From S5-327 sp965200975 (GTDB lineage Bacteria > Chloroflexota > Dehalococcoidia > Lucifugimonadales > Australimonadaceae), in contig OZ241740.1 in assembly GCA_965200975.1 (NCBI GenBank), positions 992,001-1,056,000 of the forward strand: a stretch of 64,000 bases of DNA. Reading direction: 5' to 3'. The position numbers and the translations under genes are program-made. The notes beneath the pieces are model-generated. The model was not told where the DNA came from and did not search any database. It was given only the letters and a program-made list of their open reading frames with translations. The first letter of the stretch is position 1. Each line of letters begins with the position of its first letter. Shown piece by piece: positions 17,475 to 26,880 of the stretch.

Positions 17475-20006
17475 CTAGACCCGGAGCAAGCGCCCCACGG
17501 CGTCCTCGACAGCGCCGCCCTCGTCGGACGCGGCAAGCCAATTGCGCAGCTCACGCCGTGCGAGTGTTACGGTTGGGGGGCCTTTCGCGTGCTTCTCGGC
17601 CTCGGCGCAGAGTTCCGCGTAGAGCGCGGCGGCGCCCTCGGCTGCCGCTGCTCCGGTACTGGCGATCTCCATGTGAAGCTCATCGCCGGGATCGAATGCG
17701 GGAATAGGGAGCTTCCACAGGTGCTTTTGTACGTGACGCGCTCCGAAAAGGCCTTTAGGCATGAATGGGATAGTCGCCTGATAGAGCGCGTCGCTATTGA
17801 TAATGGCGAGCAGGTAATCTGCTTCATCGCGATCCCGGCACGTAACCCAAAACAGCGTGTTATCCACGATGGCTGCGTCGTCGCCGAGCAATGCGGCGGT
17901 GGGCTTTCCGGAAGACGCGTAGACAATCCGGACTGGCCTGCCGTCCGGGTCGCGCCGCCATCCCAGTTGGGAGGAGAGTTCACGGTGGTAGTCCAATCGG
18001 CCCAACACGTCGAGTTCGTTGGCTTTGGCTTTGTGGCTGTCCCAAAGGCGACTGACGGTTCGCCAGCGGCTCTGCATTCGCTCGCCGAGCGCGCTCACAT
18101 CGAGGCCGCCCACGCCGTTCTTGTCGGCGGGCAGCTCCAAGTCGCCTTGCTTGAGAGGAAGGAGCGCCTCGAGCGGCGGAAGCAGCACGTAGGGTGCGAC
18201 TGTTTCGCCGAGATGGACATCGAAGAGATGCTCTCGCTCGATAGGCGTTTCGGTAATGGCGTCGAGATTAATATCCTTCCACGGCTTCTTGTCCAAACTG
18301 CTGATGCGCGGCTTGACGGTTACGAGGGGCAGAGTCTGTACGAGCGCCTGGCTCTCAACCTCCGCTACGAAGAAGAGACGGCGCGGCACAATGGTCGCTC
18401 CATTTGTCGAAAGGCCTCCGTAGGGAGAGAGGCTGCCCCCGGACGTGTCGGTTATGGCGATGGACTCGCGGCGCACATCGGGCGCGCCCGATATGCCGAG
18501 CCACCGTAGCGCCTGGCCTGCGAGAGGGCTGCCTTTTGCGTTTTCGCCGGCGCGGCGGGCGAACACGACGGACGCAGGAATGGGGAAGAAATCATTCGGC
18601 TCCAGCCGCTCCAGATCCCATGCTGGTCTCCACGAGAACTGCACGGCGAGCAAGCGGGTGAATCCCCGTCCGCCGGTGGTCGATTTCCACTCGCCCGTGC
18701 GCCACTTCGAATGCTGCCCCGTTTGCAGCGCGCTGTGCGGCATCACCATTCCGATGACGCCGCCGTCTTTCAGGTAGAGGTCGACGCAACGCGCGTAGAA
18801 GAGACCGGCGACATCCTGATGCGTCGCGTATCGTCCCCCCGCCCAGATGCCGTACTCCTGCCTGCTCATACGCTCGAGCTGCTCGCGGAGCACGTCGATG
18901 GTCTTGTTGTAGGTGATCCATGGAGGGTTGCCGACAATTACGTCGACGCGCTGGCGCGACAGGACGAGGGGACGCACAAGGTTTCGAGTGAAATAGGCCC
19001 AAATGTGGTTGCGGCCTTCGTCATGCAAGCGCCGCATTGTCGCAAGAGCGGCTTCTACTGCAGAGCGTTCATCGGGCTTGACGTCGTCGCCGGCGGCGAG
19101 CGGCAGAGGATCTGCGCCGGACTCGATGGCGCGGGCGGCGGCGGACATCAGCTGGTCGAAGCTGTTCGCGCGGTCGACGAGGCTGCGAGGGAAGACCAGG
19201 TCGTCAATTGGGGAGTCGTCGTCGACTGGAATGCGCACCTCGGACTCGCTGATCATGTCGCCTGCGCGCAGGCCGGGAAAGCGCAGGAGCAGCGAGTCCC
19301 CCAGGTAGACGGGCACGGAAACGGACGCGCTGGCGCCGGACTCCACCACGGCTTCGATGGCCGGCTTGGCTGCGATGACCCACGCTGCGCGGGCAAGGTG
19401 CACTGCAACTGGATGGATGTCGACGCCGGCAACCGACTCAATGAGCCGGTTGAGCCTCTCTTGCGGCGACAAGCCGGCTTGCTCTGATGCAGTAAGGAAT
19501 CGCGCGATGGCCTCGACCAGGAACGTCCCTGAACCGCAAGCAGGATCGAGCACGCGCTGCTCGAGAGGGTTCTCGACAGTCTCGTCAACGATGGTCTTTG
19601 CGAGCCATTGCGGCGTGTAGTATTCGCCCAAATGGCGTCGCTCGTCTGCCGGTATGACGGACTCGTACAAGATTGCGGCAATGTCCGGCGGGGCGTGCCT
19701 CCAGTCGAATCGGGCGGCGCGCCTGGCGATGTCCCTGATGACCCATTCCCCGCCGGCCTCTGTGGGCCATGCGAAGAAGTCGGACTCCAGGACGCCCTGA
19801 ATACCGGTGGCTGCACGGAAGCCCTGGCCCTTCAGGAGGTCGAGAGGGTCATCCTCGGCGACAGCCTTGATGTCGATGCCGAACCGCGCCTGAACGATGA
19901 TCGCGACGATGATGCTGAGGTAGGTGTGTCGAAGGAAGAGATCGTCGAGTTCTTCGTCTGACCGTTGGATCTCTCCAATAGCGGTCTTGAGGAGGGTTTC
20001 CCACAA
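17475..20006 (-). CDS. N6-adenine DNA methyltransferase part of a type IIG-like restriction-modification enzyme
   Basis: An 843-residue N6-adenine methylase. SAM motif I VLDPACGSGTFLVEA lies near 153 and catalytic motif IV GNPPW near 359. An N-terminal helical segment (DDLFLRHTYLSIIVAIIVQ) is typical of Eco57I-like enzymes. The long C-terminal part probably holds the target-recognition domain. The listed start, TTG 20006, has no Shine-Dalgarno. The frame stays open upstream to the TAA at 20054 that ends the nuclease gene, and both genes share one frame. The 15 intervening codons read like normal protein (SPAFQIKQRLWETLL). This is probably the 3' part of one nuclease-methylase gene split by a stop inside a palindrome. 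Confidence 0.82.
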   Translation of the reverse strand: MWETLLKTAIGEIQRSDEELDDLFLRHTYLSIIVAIIVQARFGIDIKAVAEDDPLDLLKGQGFRAATGIQGVLESDFFAWPTEAGGEWVIRDIARRAARFDWRHAPPDIAAILYESVIPADERRHLGEYYTPQWLAKTIVDETVENPLEQRVLDPACGSGTFLVEAIARFLTASEQAGLSPQERLNRLIESVAGVDIHPVAVHLARAAWVIAAKPAIEAVVESGASASVSVPVYLGDSLLLRFPGLRAGDMISESEVRIPVDDDSPIDDLVFPRSLVDRANSFDQLMSAAARAIESGADPLPLAAGDDVKPDERSAVEAALATMRRLHDEGRNHIWAYFTRNLVRPLVLSRQRVDVIVGNPPWITYNKTIDVLREQLERMSRQEYGIWAGGRYATHQDVAGLFYARCVDLYLKDGGVIGMVMPHSALQTGQHSKWRTGEWKSTTGGRGFTRLLAVQFSWRPAWDLERLEPNDFFPIPASVVFARRAGENAKGSPLAGQALRWLGISGAPDVRRESIAITDTSGGSLSPYGGLSTNGATIVPRRLFFVAEVESQALVQTLPLVTVKPRISSLDKKPWKDINLDAITETPIEREHLFDVHLGETVAPYVLLPPLEALLPLKQGDLELPADKNGVGGLDVSALGERMQSRWRTVSRLWDSHKAKANELDVLGRLDYHRELSSQLGWRRDPDGRPVRIVYASSGKPTAALLGDDAAIVDNTLFWVTCRDRDEADYLLAIINSDALYQATIPFMPKGLFGARHVQKHLWKLPIPAFDPGDELHMEIASTGAAAAEGAAALYAELCAEAEKHAKGPPTVTLARRELRNWLAASDEGGAVEDAVGRLLRV

Positions 20007-20025
20007 CCGCTGCTTAATTTGAAAC

Positions 20026-20079
20026 GCGGGAGATTGCCGGACTGCGGCTCGTTAGAGCCGCAGTCCGGCAATCTCCCGC
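20026..20079. repeat. Perfect 25-bp inverted repeat with stop codon in its loop
   Basis: Arms 20026-20050 and 20055-20079 are exactly complementary around a 4-nt loop. The loop contains the TAA that ends the nuclease ORF (minus strand). No T-tract follows on the minus strand. It may be a strong terminator, an inverted duplication that broke the gene, or an assembly fold-back artefact. Confidence 0.95.
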
Positions 20080-20648
20080 TCATACGCCGCGCTCTGAGTG
20101 CTGAAGTGCTGGACGATACGGTCGCGGTCGGGGTACTCGTTCTCGTACGTGATCAGCGCGTTATCGCGCAGCCACTCGTAGAGGGCGAACCAGCGGTCAG
20201 AGGATTCGAGCGTGAACGCGTACGGGTAGACGCGAGATGGCTCGGCGAGCGCGCCCCTCCAACGGAGCACCCAGTATTTGCCGTCGGTGAGAACGCCCAT
20301 ACGCCCGGTACGGCCTGCATCGTGGGCTGCTCGGAGATAGCCATCGATCTGGTTGACATGCTCGGGCAGGGGGTTGATCCCGCCGCCCGCGCCGCCGATG
20401 CGGCGCTTGGTCTCGATGTATGCCTCGCCTGCCTCGAAGCCAGTGACGAGGTCTACCGCTTTGCCGGAACCGGGAGCGGGCGGCGCTTCCGCGCTCATAC
20501 TTTCCGCCTCTGCGAGGCCTGCAGTGATGAGAAAATCGCGGATCGCAATTCGGATGTTCTCCTCAGCTTGGCCATTGTTGTGGCGACGGAGAACTTCGGC
20601 TGCGGCGGCCTCGTATCGGGGGTCGTCGATGCTTGGAGTGATTGTCAT
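20052..20648 (-). CDS. PD-(D/E)XK nuclease part of the same restriction-modification locus
   Basis: A 198-residue protein. It has a helical N-terminus, then KAVDLVTGFEAGEAYIETKR near 63-82, which matches the Asp...Glu-x-Lys core of type I/type IIG-style restriction nuclease domains. It continues with GVLTDGKYWVLRWRG, a segment also seen near the N-terminus of the nuclease-methylase at 52187-55777 (GVLTDGLRWRIYERAG). The order nuclease then methylase is the same in both. The stop lies in the loop of a perfect palindrome, and the methylase frame resumes directly beyond it. As drawn the nuclease is a separate subunit, but a broken fusion gene is equally likely. Confidence 0.7.
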   Translation of the reverse strand: MTITPSIDDPRYEAAAAEVLRRHNNGQAEENIRIAIRDFLITAGLAEAESMSAEAPPAPGSGKAVDLVTGFEAGEAYIETKRRIGGAGGGINPLPEHVNQIDGYLRAAHDAGRTGRMGVLTDGKYWVLRWRGALAEPSRVYPYAFTLESSDRWFALYEWLRDNALITYENEYPDRDRIVQHFSTQSAAYEREIAGLRL

Positions 20649-20703
20649 GCGCCGATATTACTACGGAGGAGCGCCGCGCCGCTGCCGCCCCTGCCGCGTT
20701 CGG

Positions 20704-20709
20704 TATACT
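20704..20709 (+). promoter_or_regulatory. Candidate -10 box for cfa
   Basis: A TATACT about 45 nt before the cfa ATG, without a clear -35. The same TATACT box precedes several other genes in the window. Confidence 0.35.
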
Positions 20710-20753
20710 TCTCCGCGCTCAAATCCTGACGATGCACGGAGCGAAACTGAAAG

Positions 20754-21875
20754 ATGGCGGATTCAAAGTTCCGGGACCAGGCGGCGAGGCTGCTCGCCTA
20801 CGCCGGCATTGAGATAAACGGCGGCGCGCCGTGGGATATACAGGTGCACGACGACCGGCTCTACGCGCGGGTCTTCGCTGAAGGCTCGCTAGGTTTCGGC
20901 GAAGCGTATATGGACGGCTGGTGGGACTCGGCGCAGCTCGATGAGACGATGGCCCGTATCCTGAGGGCCGGGGTGCAGCGTCATCTCCCCCGGCGGTTCA
21001 GCACAGTGAAGCTGGCGCTCGCAGCGCGGTGGACGAACCGGCAGAACAAAAAGCGCGTCTGGGACGTCGGCGATCAGCACTACAATCTCGGCAACGATCT
21101 CTTTGCGGCGACGTTCGACTCGCGCCTGACAGGCAGCTGCGGCTACTGGAAGGATGCGCAAGACCTCGACGCCGCGCAGGACGCGAAGCTCGACCTGGTG
21201 TGCAGGAAGATCGGTCTACAGCCGGGCCAGCGCGTGTTCGACATCGGCTGCGGCTGGGGCGCCTTTATGGGCTACGCCGCCGAACGCTACGGCGCCATCT
21301 GCACCGGCGCGACCATCTCCCACGAGCAGATGAAGTACGTGCACGAGCGCTACGCCGGCCTGCCCATCGAGGCGCAGCTGAAGGACTACCGCGACGCTAC
21401 GGGCGTGTTCGACCATGTGGTGTCGATGGGAATGTTCGAGCACGTGGGCCCGAAGAACTACCGCGTCTACTTCCGGACGGCGGAGCGGCTGCTGAAGGAC
21501 GATGGGCTCTTTCTGCTCCACACTATCGGCTCGAACCGCTCGGCGAACGCGATCGACCCGTGGATGGACAAGTACATTTTCATGAACGGCGTGCTCCCCT
21601 CGGTGGCGCAGGTAGGTAGGGCCATCGAAGGCCTGTTTATCGTGGAGGACTGGCACAACTTCGGTACGGACTACGACAAAACGTTGGTGGCGTGGTGGGA
21701 GAAGTTCGACAGCAACTGGGAGTCGCTGAAGCACGCCTACGACGAGCGGTTCTACCGTATGTGGAAGTTCTACCTGCTGGCGTGCGCCGGAGGGTTCCGC
21801 GCGCGACACATTCAGCTGTGGCAGATCGTGCTGTCGAAGCGCGGCGTCCCCGGGGGCTACGCGACCGTCCGGTAG
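20754..21875 (+). CDS. cfa: Cyclopropane-fatty-acyl-phospholipid synthase
   Basis: A SAM-dependent methyltransferase that adds a methylene bridge to unsaturated acyl chains of membrane phospholipids. The 373 residues match the full Cfa layout: an N-terminal lipid-binding domain with GFGEAYMDGWWD, then DVGDQHYNLGNDLF, SAM motif VFDIGCGWGAFMGYAAE, the ISHEQMKYV segment, MGMFEHVGPKNYRVYF and a C-terminal WHNFGTDYDKTLVAWWEKF. It is divergent from the restriction-modification locus. The enzyme would stabilise membranes against stress. Some family members act on other lipids or methylate rather than cyclopropanate. Confidence 0.95.
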   Translation: MADSKFRDQAARLLAYAGIEINGGAPWDIQVHDDRLYARVFAEGSLGFGEAYMDGWWDSAQLDETMARILRAGVQRHLPRRFSTVKLALAARWTNRQNKKRVWDVGDQHYNLGNDLFAATFDSRLTGSCGYWKDAQDLDAAQDAKLDLVCRKIGLQPGQRVFDIGCGWGAFMGYAAERYGAICTGATISHEQMKYVHERYAGLPIEAQLKDYRDATGVFDHVVSMGMFEHVGPKNYRVYFRTAERLLKDDGLFLLHTIGSNRSANAIDPWMDKYIFMNGVLPSVAQVGRAIEGLFIVEDWHNFGTDYDKTLVAWWEKFDSNWESLKHAYDERFYRMWKFYLLACAGGFRARHIQLWQIVLSKRGVPGGYATVR

Positions 21876-21882
21876 GCGGCGG

Positions 21883-23106
21883 CTATCCCCCGCCGCCTCT
21901 GCCTCGCGTCAGCGTCTCGGACGCCAGCAGCACGTAGACCAGCCCGCAGGCGGCGACGATGCCGGCGAAGACGTAGAGCGTCGCCTCGAGCCCGATAACC
22001 TCGGCGAGCAGGCCGGCCCCAAGCGGGCCCGCGACCTGTCCGATGTTCATCGTGAAGTGGTAGACGCCGAGGAAGACGCCGCGCCGCTCGCGCGGAGCTA
22101 GGTCCATCGCGTAGGTCTGTATGGCGTTGGAGTTGACGCCCTCGGCGATTCCGAACACCGCCGCTGCGGCGATTGCCGTTATCACTCCGGCGGCGGCGCC
22201 GAGCAGGTAGGTCGAAAGGGCCGTCGCCGCGAGCCCCGCGATAACCAGGAGTTTGCGGCCATAGCGGTCGAGCAGCCATCCCGTAGGGAAGGCGAGCGCG
22301 AGGGTTGCGATTCCCGAGAGAGCCATCAGGTAGCCGATGAGGGCCGGCGTAAGGCCGGCCGCGTCCTGGGTGTGAATAGGAAAGTAGGTGCGGAAGATGC
22401 CGGGCCCGACGCCAATCATGCCGAACGCGACAGTCGCCGCGACAAGTCCGACGAACGCCCTGTTGCGGAACATCGTTAGCGCTTCCCTGCGGCGCGGGGC
22501 GGGAGATTCGGGCGGCGGAGCAGGCGTTCGGGCAGGTTTCGTTTCAGGAATGAAGAGCAGAGTGACCACGATAACGACAACCTTCGTGGCGGCGATGAAG
22601 ATGAACACCCACCGCAGCCCGAACCCCGCCGCAATAAGACCGCCGATAAAAGGCCCTCCAAGCATGCCGATGCGCTGGGCAGTGTTGCGGAGCGCCACTC
22701 CCCGCCCGCGATTGCCGACGTTGGTCAGATCGGCCACCAGCACGTTGGAGCTCACCGTCCAGACTGCGATGCCTAACCCGGCGGCGACCTCCAGCAGCGC
22801 GTACTGCCAGTAGTTGGCGCTGAAGAACTGGAGCACGAGGATGCCGCCGTGGCCAATGGCGCCGGCGAATATCATCGGACGCCGCCCCCAGCGGTCGGCG
22901 AGGAACCCGGTGAGCGGGCCGGAGATCATCCGGGGCCCGGCGCTGAGCGACGAGACGAGGCCGATAAGGGTGAGGGATACGCCAAACGAAGCGGCGAAGA
23001 GCGGGCGCGCCACCCATAAGGCGCCGGTGCCGAACCCCCAGGCGAAGAAGATTATGGCGATGGGAATGGCCAGCCGGGCTGCGTCGATCGTACGCGCCTG
23101 AGCCAT
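21883..23106 (-). CDS. MFS transporter
   Basis: A 407-residue major facilitator superfamily carrier with 12 predicted membrane segments. The A-motif loop GFLADRWGRRP near 62-72 and its second-half counterpart TGWLLDRYGRKL are clear. It starts 11 nt after the CoA-transferase stop, so it is the third gene of an acyl-CoA dehydrogenase/CoA-transferase operon and may import or export the acid processed by those enzymes. Drug efflux is the alternative. The substrate cannot be told from sequence. Confidence 0.9.
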   Translation of the reverse strand: MAQARTIDAARLAIPIAIIFFAWGFGTGALWVARPLFAASFGVSLTLIGLVSSLSAGPRMISGPLTGFLADRWGRRPMIFAGAIGHGGILVLQFFSANYWQYALLEVAAGLGIAVWTVSSNVLVADLTNVGNRGRGVALRNTAQRIGMLGGPFIGGLIAAGFGLRWVFIFIAATKVVVIVVTLLFIPETKPARTPAPPPESPAPRRREALTMFRNRAFVGLVAATVAFGMIGVGPGIFRTYFPIHTQDAAGLTPALIGYLMALSGIATLALAFPTGWLLDRYGRKLLVIAGLAATALSTYLLGAAAGVITAIAAAAVFGIAEGVNSNAIQTYAMDLAPRERRGVFLGVYHFTMNIGQVAGPLGAGLLAEVIGLEATLYVFAGIVAACGLVYVLLASETLTRGRGGGG

Positions 23107-23117
23107 GCCTCGCTGGC

Positions 23118-24320
23118 CTAGATAACGCCTTTGGATTGCAGCGCGTCGATCTGGGAGTCGGTGTAGCCGGCAATGGAAGAGAGCGCCTCGCGCGTGTGCT
23201 GACCCAGGAGCGGGGGCGGCGCGAACCGTTCCACATGCCCGGTCTTGATGGGGTTGCCGGCGGTCTTGATGCGTCCGGCGGCGGGATGGTCGATTTCGAC
23301 GAGCATATTGCGGTGGAGCACCTGGGGGTCCTCGAAGACCTCGGCAATGTTGTTGATGGGGGCGCCCGGAACATCCCACTCCACGAAGAGCGCAGTCCAT
23401 TCGTCGCGCGTCCTGGTTGCGATGGCCTCGGCCAGCAGCTCCTCGAGTTCGCCGCGGTGCGCAATGCGATCGGTTGCCGTCTTGAACCGGGGGTCGTCGG
23501 GGAGATCCTCGAAACCCGGAACAGCTGCGGCGACCATATCGGCGGTCTTGAACCAGAAAGGCTCGGTGGAGCAGTGGACTTGCACCCACTTGCCGTCCTT
23601 GGCGAGGAAGGCCTTGGCGGGAATGTTGCTCGGATGCCCGGAGCCGATTGGAACGGGGACTTCTCCGGAGGCAAGGTAGAAGGCGCCGAGGTGCGCCTGA
23701 AACGACACCTGCATATCGAGCATGCTCACGTCGACGCGCTTGCCCGCGCCGGTGCGCGTCCTCTCGTAGAGGGCTGCAAGAACGCCGAACGCAAGCCCCC
23801 ACCCGCCGCCGACATCCCCCATCGGGAAGCCCATATACACCGGATCGTCGCCCGGCCTGCCGGTGACGCTCATCGCCCCGCCGAGGGCCTGAACAACGCC
23901 GTCGAACGCCGGACGCTCGGCGTACGGCCCATCTTGCCCGAACCCGGAGAGCGACGCGGAGATGATGCGCGGGTTGACGGCTTTGAGCGTTTCATAGTCG
24001 ACCCGCAGACGCTCCAGCACGCCGGGGCGGAAGTTGTCGAGGACGACATCGGACTTCTCGACAAGCGCGTAGAAGGCTGCGCGCCCCTCGTCGGCGCGCA
24101 GGTTCAGCTCGACGCTCCGCTTGTTGCGGTTGAAACCGAGAAAGTACGCGCTCTCGCCGTTGAGGAAGTAGGGCCCCAGCTTGCGCGCAGGATCGCCCGA
24201 GCCCGGCTGCTCGATCTTGAGCACGTCGGTGCCCAGGTCGGCAAGGAGTCGCCCGGCGAGAGGGCCGCCAAGAACCCCGGTCAGCTCGAGGATGCGGACG
24301 CCGTCGAGAGGCAAGGTCAT
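23118..24320 (-). CDS. Class III (CaiB/BaiF) CoA-transferase
   Basis: Transfers CoA between carboxylic acids through an aspartyl-CoA thioester; 400 residues. The N-terminus VRILELTGVLGGPLAGRLLA and IEQPGSGDPARKLGP are typical. The catalytic Asp is in RPAFDGVVQALGG, and the C-terminal NNIAEVFEDPQVLHRNM block is a family hallmark. The start overlaps the acyl-CoA dehydrogenase stop as ATGA. With that gene it likely activates and then oxidises an organic acid. The specific acid is unknown. Confidence 0.94.
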   Translation of the reverse strand: MTLPLDGVRILELTGVLGGPLAGRLLADLGTDVLKIEQPGSGDPARKLGPYFLNGESAYFLGFNRNKRSVELNLRADEGRAAFYALVEKSDVVLDNFRPGVLERLRVDYETLKAVNPRIISASLSGFGQDGPYAERPAFDGVVQALGGAMSVTGRPGDDPVYMGFPMGDVGGGWGLAFGVLAALYERTRTGAGKRVDVSMLDMQVSFQAHLGAFYLASGEVPVPIGSGHPSNIPAKAFLAKDGKWVQVHCSTEPFWFKTADMVAAAVPGFEDLPDDPRFKTATDRIAHRGELEELLAEAIATRTRDEWTALFVEWDVPGAPINNIAEVFEDPQVLHRNMLVEIDHPAAGRIKTAGNPIKTGHVERFAPPPLLGQHTREALSSIAGYTDSQIDALQSKGVI

Positions 24321-25495
24321 AGGCCCGCCTCGTAGAGGAAATCGCCCGAGGGGTAATCGCGCAGCAGACCGCGGGCGATGACCGTGCGCTGAATCTCGTT
24401 CGCGCCCTCGCCGATGATCATTAGCGGAGCGTCCCTGAAGTAGCGCTCGACAGGCAGGTCTTGCGTGTAGCCGATGCCGCCGTGGATGCGCATCGCCTCG
24501 GTGCTGACGGTGAGGCACGCCTCGCTGGCGAAGAGCTTCGCCATGCCGGCCTCGAGGTCGACGCGCCGGCCCTCGTCCTTCTTGCGGGCTGCGTCCATCA
24601 CGAGGAGATGCGCAGCCTTCACCTGCGTGGCCATATCGGCGAGCTTCTGCTGAATGGCCTGATGCTCGGCGATGGGCTTGCCGAACGCCACGCGCTGCTG
24701 CGCGTAAAGCGTCGCCGCCTCCAGGGCGGCGCGGGCCACGCCGACGGCGCGCGCCGCAACGTTGATGCGCCCCAGCTCCAGCCCAGCCATCACCTGGCGG
24801 AAGCCGTGGCCTTCCACTTCGCCGAGCAGGTTGGCCGCAGGGACGCGGTAGTCGTCGAACGCCAGTTCCGTAGTTTCGACGCCCCGGTAGCCAAGCTTGG
24901 GGATGTCGCGCACAACCTCGAGGCCCGGGCCCTTCTCGCCCAGCAGAATGCTGATGCCGCGGCGGGCCGGCTCGGCGTCGGGATCGGTCTTGCAAATGAT
25001 GGCGTAAACCCCGGCGTAACGGCCATTGGTGATAAGCATCTTGCGCCCGTTGACCACATAGTCGTCGCCGTCGCGCTCGGCGCGAGTCTGGATGGCGGCC
25101 ACGTCGCTGCCGGCGTCGGGTTCGGTGATGCAGAGGGCGGCCCGAATACCGCCGCCGGCCATGGCGGGCAGGAAGCGGTCGCGCTGCGCGGCGGAGCCGA
25201 AAGCGTCGATCATGTGCGCGACAAGCAGGTGGGTGTTGAGCACTCCGGTAAGGCTCATCCACCCCTTGGCGAGCTCTTCGATGAGCAGGGCGTAGGTCGC
25301 GGCGCCGACGCCGCTGCCTCCGTACTCCTCCGGGATCGTGGCGCCGAAAAAGCCGAGTTCGCGCATGCGGTCGACCAACGCCAGGGGGTACTCGTCGGCG
25401 TGCTCCAGATCGTTCGCCGCCGGGACGACCTCGCGCTTGACGAAATCGCGCGCCATGGCGAGGAGCGTCTTCTGGTCGTCGGTGAGCGTCGTCAT
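24317..25495 (-). CDS. Acyl-CoA dehydrogenase
   Basis: An FAD-dependent dehydrogenase making the alpha-beta double bond in acyl-CoA; 392 residues. It shows the flavin and substrate signature LCITEPDAGSDVAAIQTRA, a middle beta-domain, AEHQAIQQKLADM in the C-terminal helical bundle, and the catalytic Glu in MIIGEGANEIQRTVIAR. It is first in an operon with a CoA-transferase and an MFS carrier. The leader has no strong Shine-Dalgarno; a TATACT box lies about 35 nt upstream. Confidence 0.95.
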   Translation of the reverse strand: MTTLTDDQKTLLAMARDFVKREVVPAANDLEHADEYPLALVDRMRELGFFGATIPEEYGGSGVGAATYALLIEELAKGWMSLTGVLNTHLLVAHMIDAFGSAAQRDRFLPAMAGGGIRAALCITEPDAGSDVAAIQTRAERDGDDYVVNGRKMLITNGRYAGVYAIICKTDPDAEPARRGISILLGEKGPGLEVVRDIPKLGYRGVETTELAFDDYRVPAANLLGEVEGHGFRQVMAGLELGRINVAARAVGVARAALEAATLYAQQRVAFGKPIAEHQAIQQKLADMATQVKAAHLLVMDAARKKDEGRRVDLEAGMAKLFASEACLTVSTEAMRIHGGIGYTQDLPVERYFRDAPLMIIGEGANEIQRTVIARGLLRDYPSGDFLYEAGL

Positions 25496-25529
25496 GAGAA
25501 GAGGGAGCGGGCGGGAGGCTGCCGGAGCG

Positions 25530-25535
25530 AGTATA
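25530..25535 (-). promoter_or_regulatory. Candidate -10 box for the acyl-CoA dehydrogenase operon
   Basis: TATACT on the minus strand, 35-40 nt upstream of the ATG at 25495, with no convincing -35. Confidence 0.4.
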
Positions 25536-25584
25536 GCGCGTCGGCTATAAGGGCGTGCGGGACGTGGTATGTTGCGGAGCGTTC

Positions 25585-26868
25585 ATGGCGCAGACCTCCA
25601 GACAGCCCCGCATATCGCGCTTTTGGCCGTTCGAGAAGATCTACTACGGCTGGGCGATTATGGCCGCAAGCATGCTGTCGGCGGCGGCGAGCGTGCCCAT
25701 GCAGGGCCCGATTATGGGCGTGTTTCAACGCCCTATTCAGGAAGACCTTGGATGGTCGTCACTGTCGATCTCCATCGGGTTCGCCATCGGCTCCGGGTTG
25801 GGCGGGATCGGCTCGGTGTGGGTTGGGCAAGTGCTCGACCGTCGCGGCCCGCGGCGCGTCAGCGTAGTGGCCGGCATGGTGCTCGTCGGCTGCATGATCG
25901 GCTTGGCGTCGATGACGCAGTTCTGGCACTTCTGGGGGCTGTTCGGGCTGGCGCGAGGCACCGCGGCTGCAGGAGCGCAGCTGGCGACGATGGTGGCGCT
26001 GGCGTCGTGGTTTGTGAAGAAGCGCGGCCGCGTCGTGGGGCTGCTGGGCGTCGGCCAGCGGACGGGTCAGGCGCTTACGCCCATCCCCATCGGCTTGATG
26101 GTGGTGGCGCTCGGGTGGCGCGAGGCGTGGCTTGCGCTCGCGGGCTTTGCATTTCTGGCAATTGTGCTGCCCAGCGCGGCCTGGATGCGGCGCCGTCCGG
26201 AAGACTACGGGCTGCTGCCGGATGGCCGGCAGTCGGCGCAGCCGGTGGTCTCCGCCGAGGCGTCCGAAGACGCAGGCGAAGAGCTGTGGACGCTTGCGGA
26301 GGCGAAGCGCACCCGCACGCTATGGGCCCTGATAATCGGCCAGGCCGCGGTGATTCTTTCGGTCAACGCGACGAACCTGCACATCACCGCCAGCTTTCAG
26401 GATAAAGGCTTGTCGTATGAGCTGGCCGTAGCCACGACAACGATATACCTCACGATTGCAGCGCTGTCCGTATTCGGCTGGGGACTGGTGATGGAGCGCG
26501 TGCACACCCGCTACCTGGCGCTCACTGCGGTGACGCTGTTTTTCGCCGCCATGACGCTGGCGACTACAGCCAACTCGTTCGGGCTGGCCGTGCTGTTCAG
26601 CCTGACCTACGGCTCCGCGTTGGGGGTGTGGACGGTGGTGAGCCGGATGCTGTTCGCGAACTACTTTGGCCGGCGGTCGTTCGGGACGATCCGTGGATTT
26701 GCGGCGCCCATAATGTCGGGCGTAAGCATGGTGGGCCCTATTTTCGGCGGTTTCGTGCGGGGCCAAACAGGCAGCTACGATGTAGCGTTCATCACCTTCG
26801 CAGCGGTGTTTTTAGTCGCGTTCGCAGCCTTTGCCCTGGCGGCCCCGGTGCGCAAGACGACGAAGTAG
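25585..26868 (+). CDS. MFS transporter
   Basis: A 427-residue major facilitator carrier with 12 hydrophobic segments. The start ATG 25585 has GGAG 5 nt upstream. The N-terminus RFWPFEKIYYGWAIMAASML is shared in style with the MFS protein at 48242-49507 (TPFYYGWVVAGAVSLTML), placing both in the monocarboxylate/oxalate-formate antiporter-like branch. Motif A is VGQVLDRRGPRRVS. It is divergent from the acyl-CoA dehydrogenase operon and may serve the same organic acid pathway. The substrate is unknown. Confidence 0.9.
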   Translation: MAQTSRQPRISRFWPFEKIYYGWAIMAASMLSAAASVPMQGPIMGVFQRPIQEDLGWSSLSISIGFAIGSGLGGIGSVWVGQVLDRRGPRRVSVVAGMVLVGCMIGLASMTQFWHFWGLFGLARGTAAAGAQLATMVALASWFVKKRGRVVGLLGVGQRTGQALTPIPIGLMVVALGWREAWLALAGFAFLAIVLPSAAWMRRRPEDYGLLPDGRQSAQPVVSAEASEDAGEELWTLAEAKRTRTLWALIIGQAAVILSVNATNLHITASFQDKGLSYELAVATTTIYLTIAALSVFGWGLVMERVHTRYLALTAVTLFFAAMTLATTANSFGLAVLFSLTYGSALGVWTVVSRMLFANYFGRRSFGTIRGFAAPIMSGVSMVGPIFGGFVRGQTGSYDVAFITFAAVFLVAFAAFALAAPVRKTTK

Positions 26869-26880
26869 CGCGCGGCGCGC

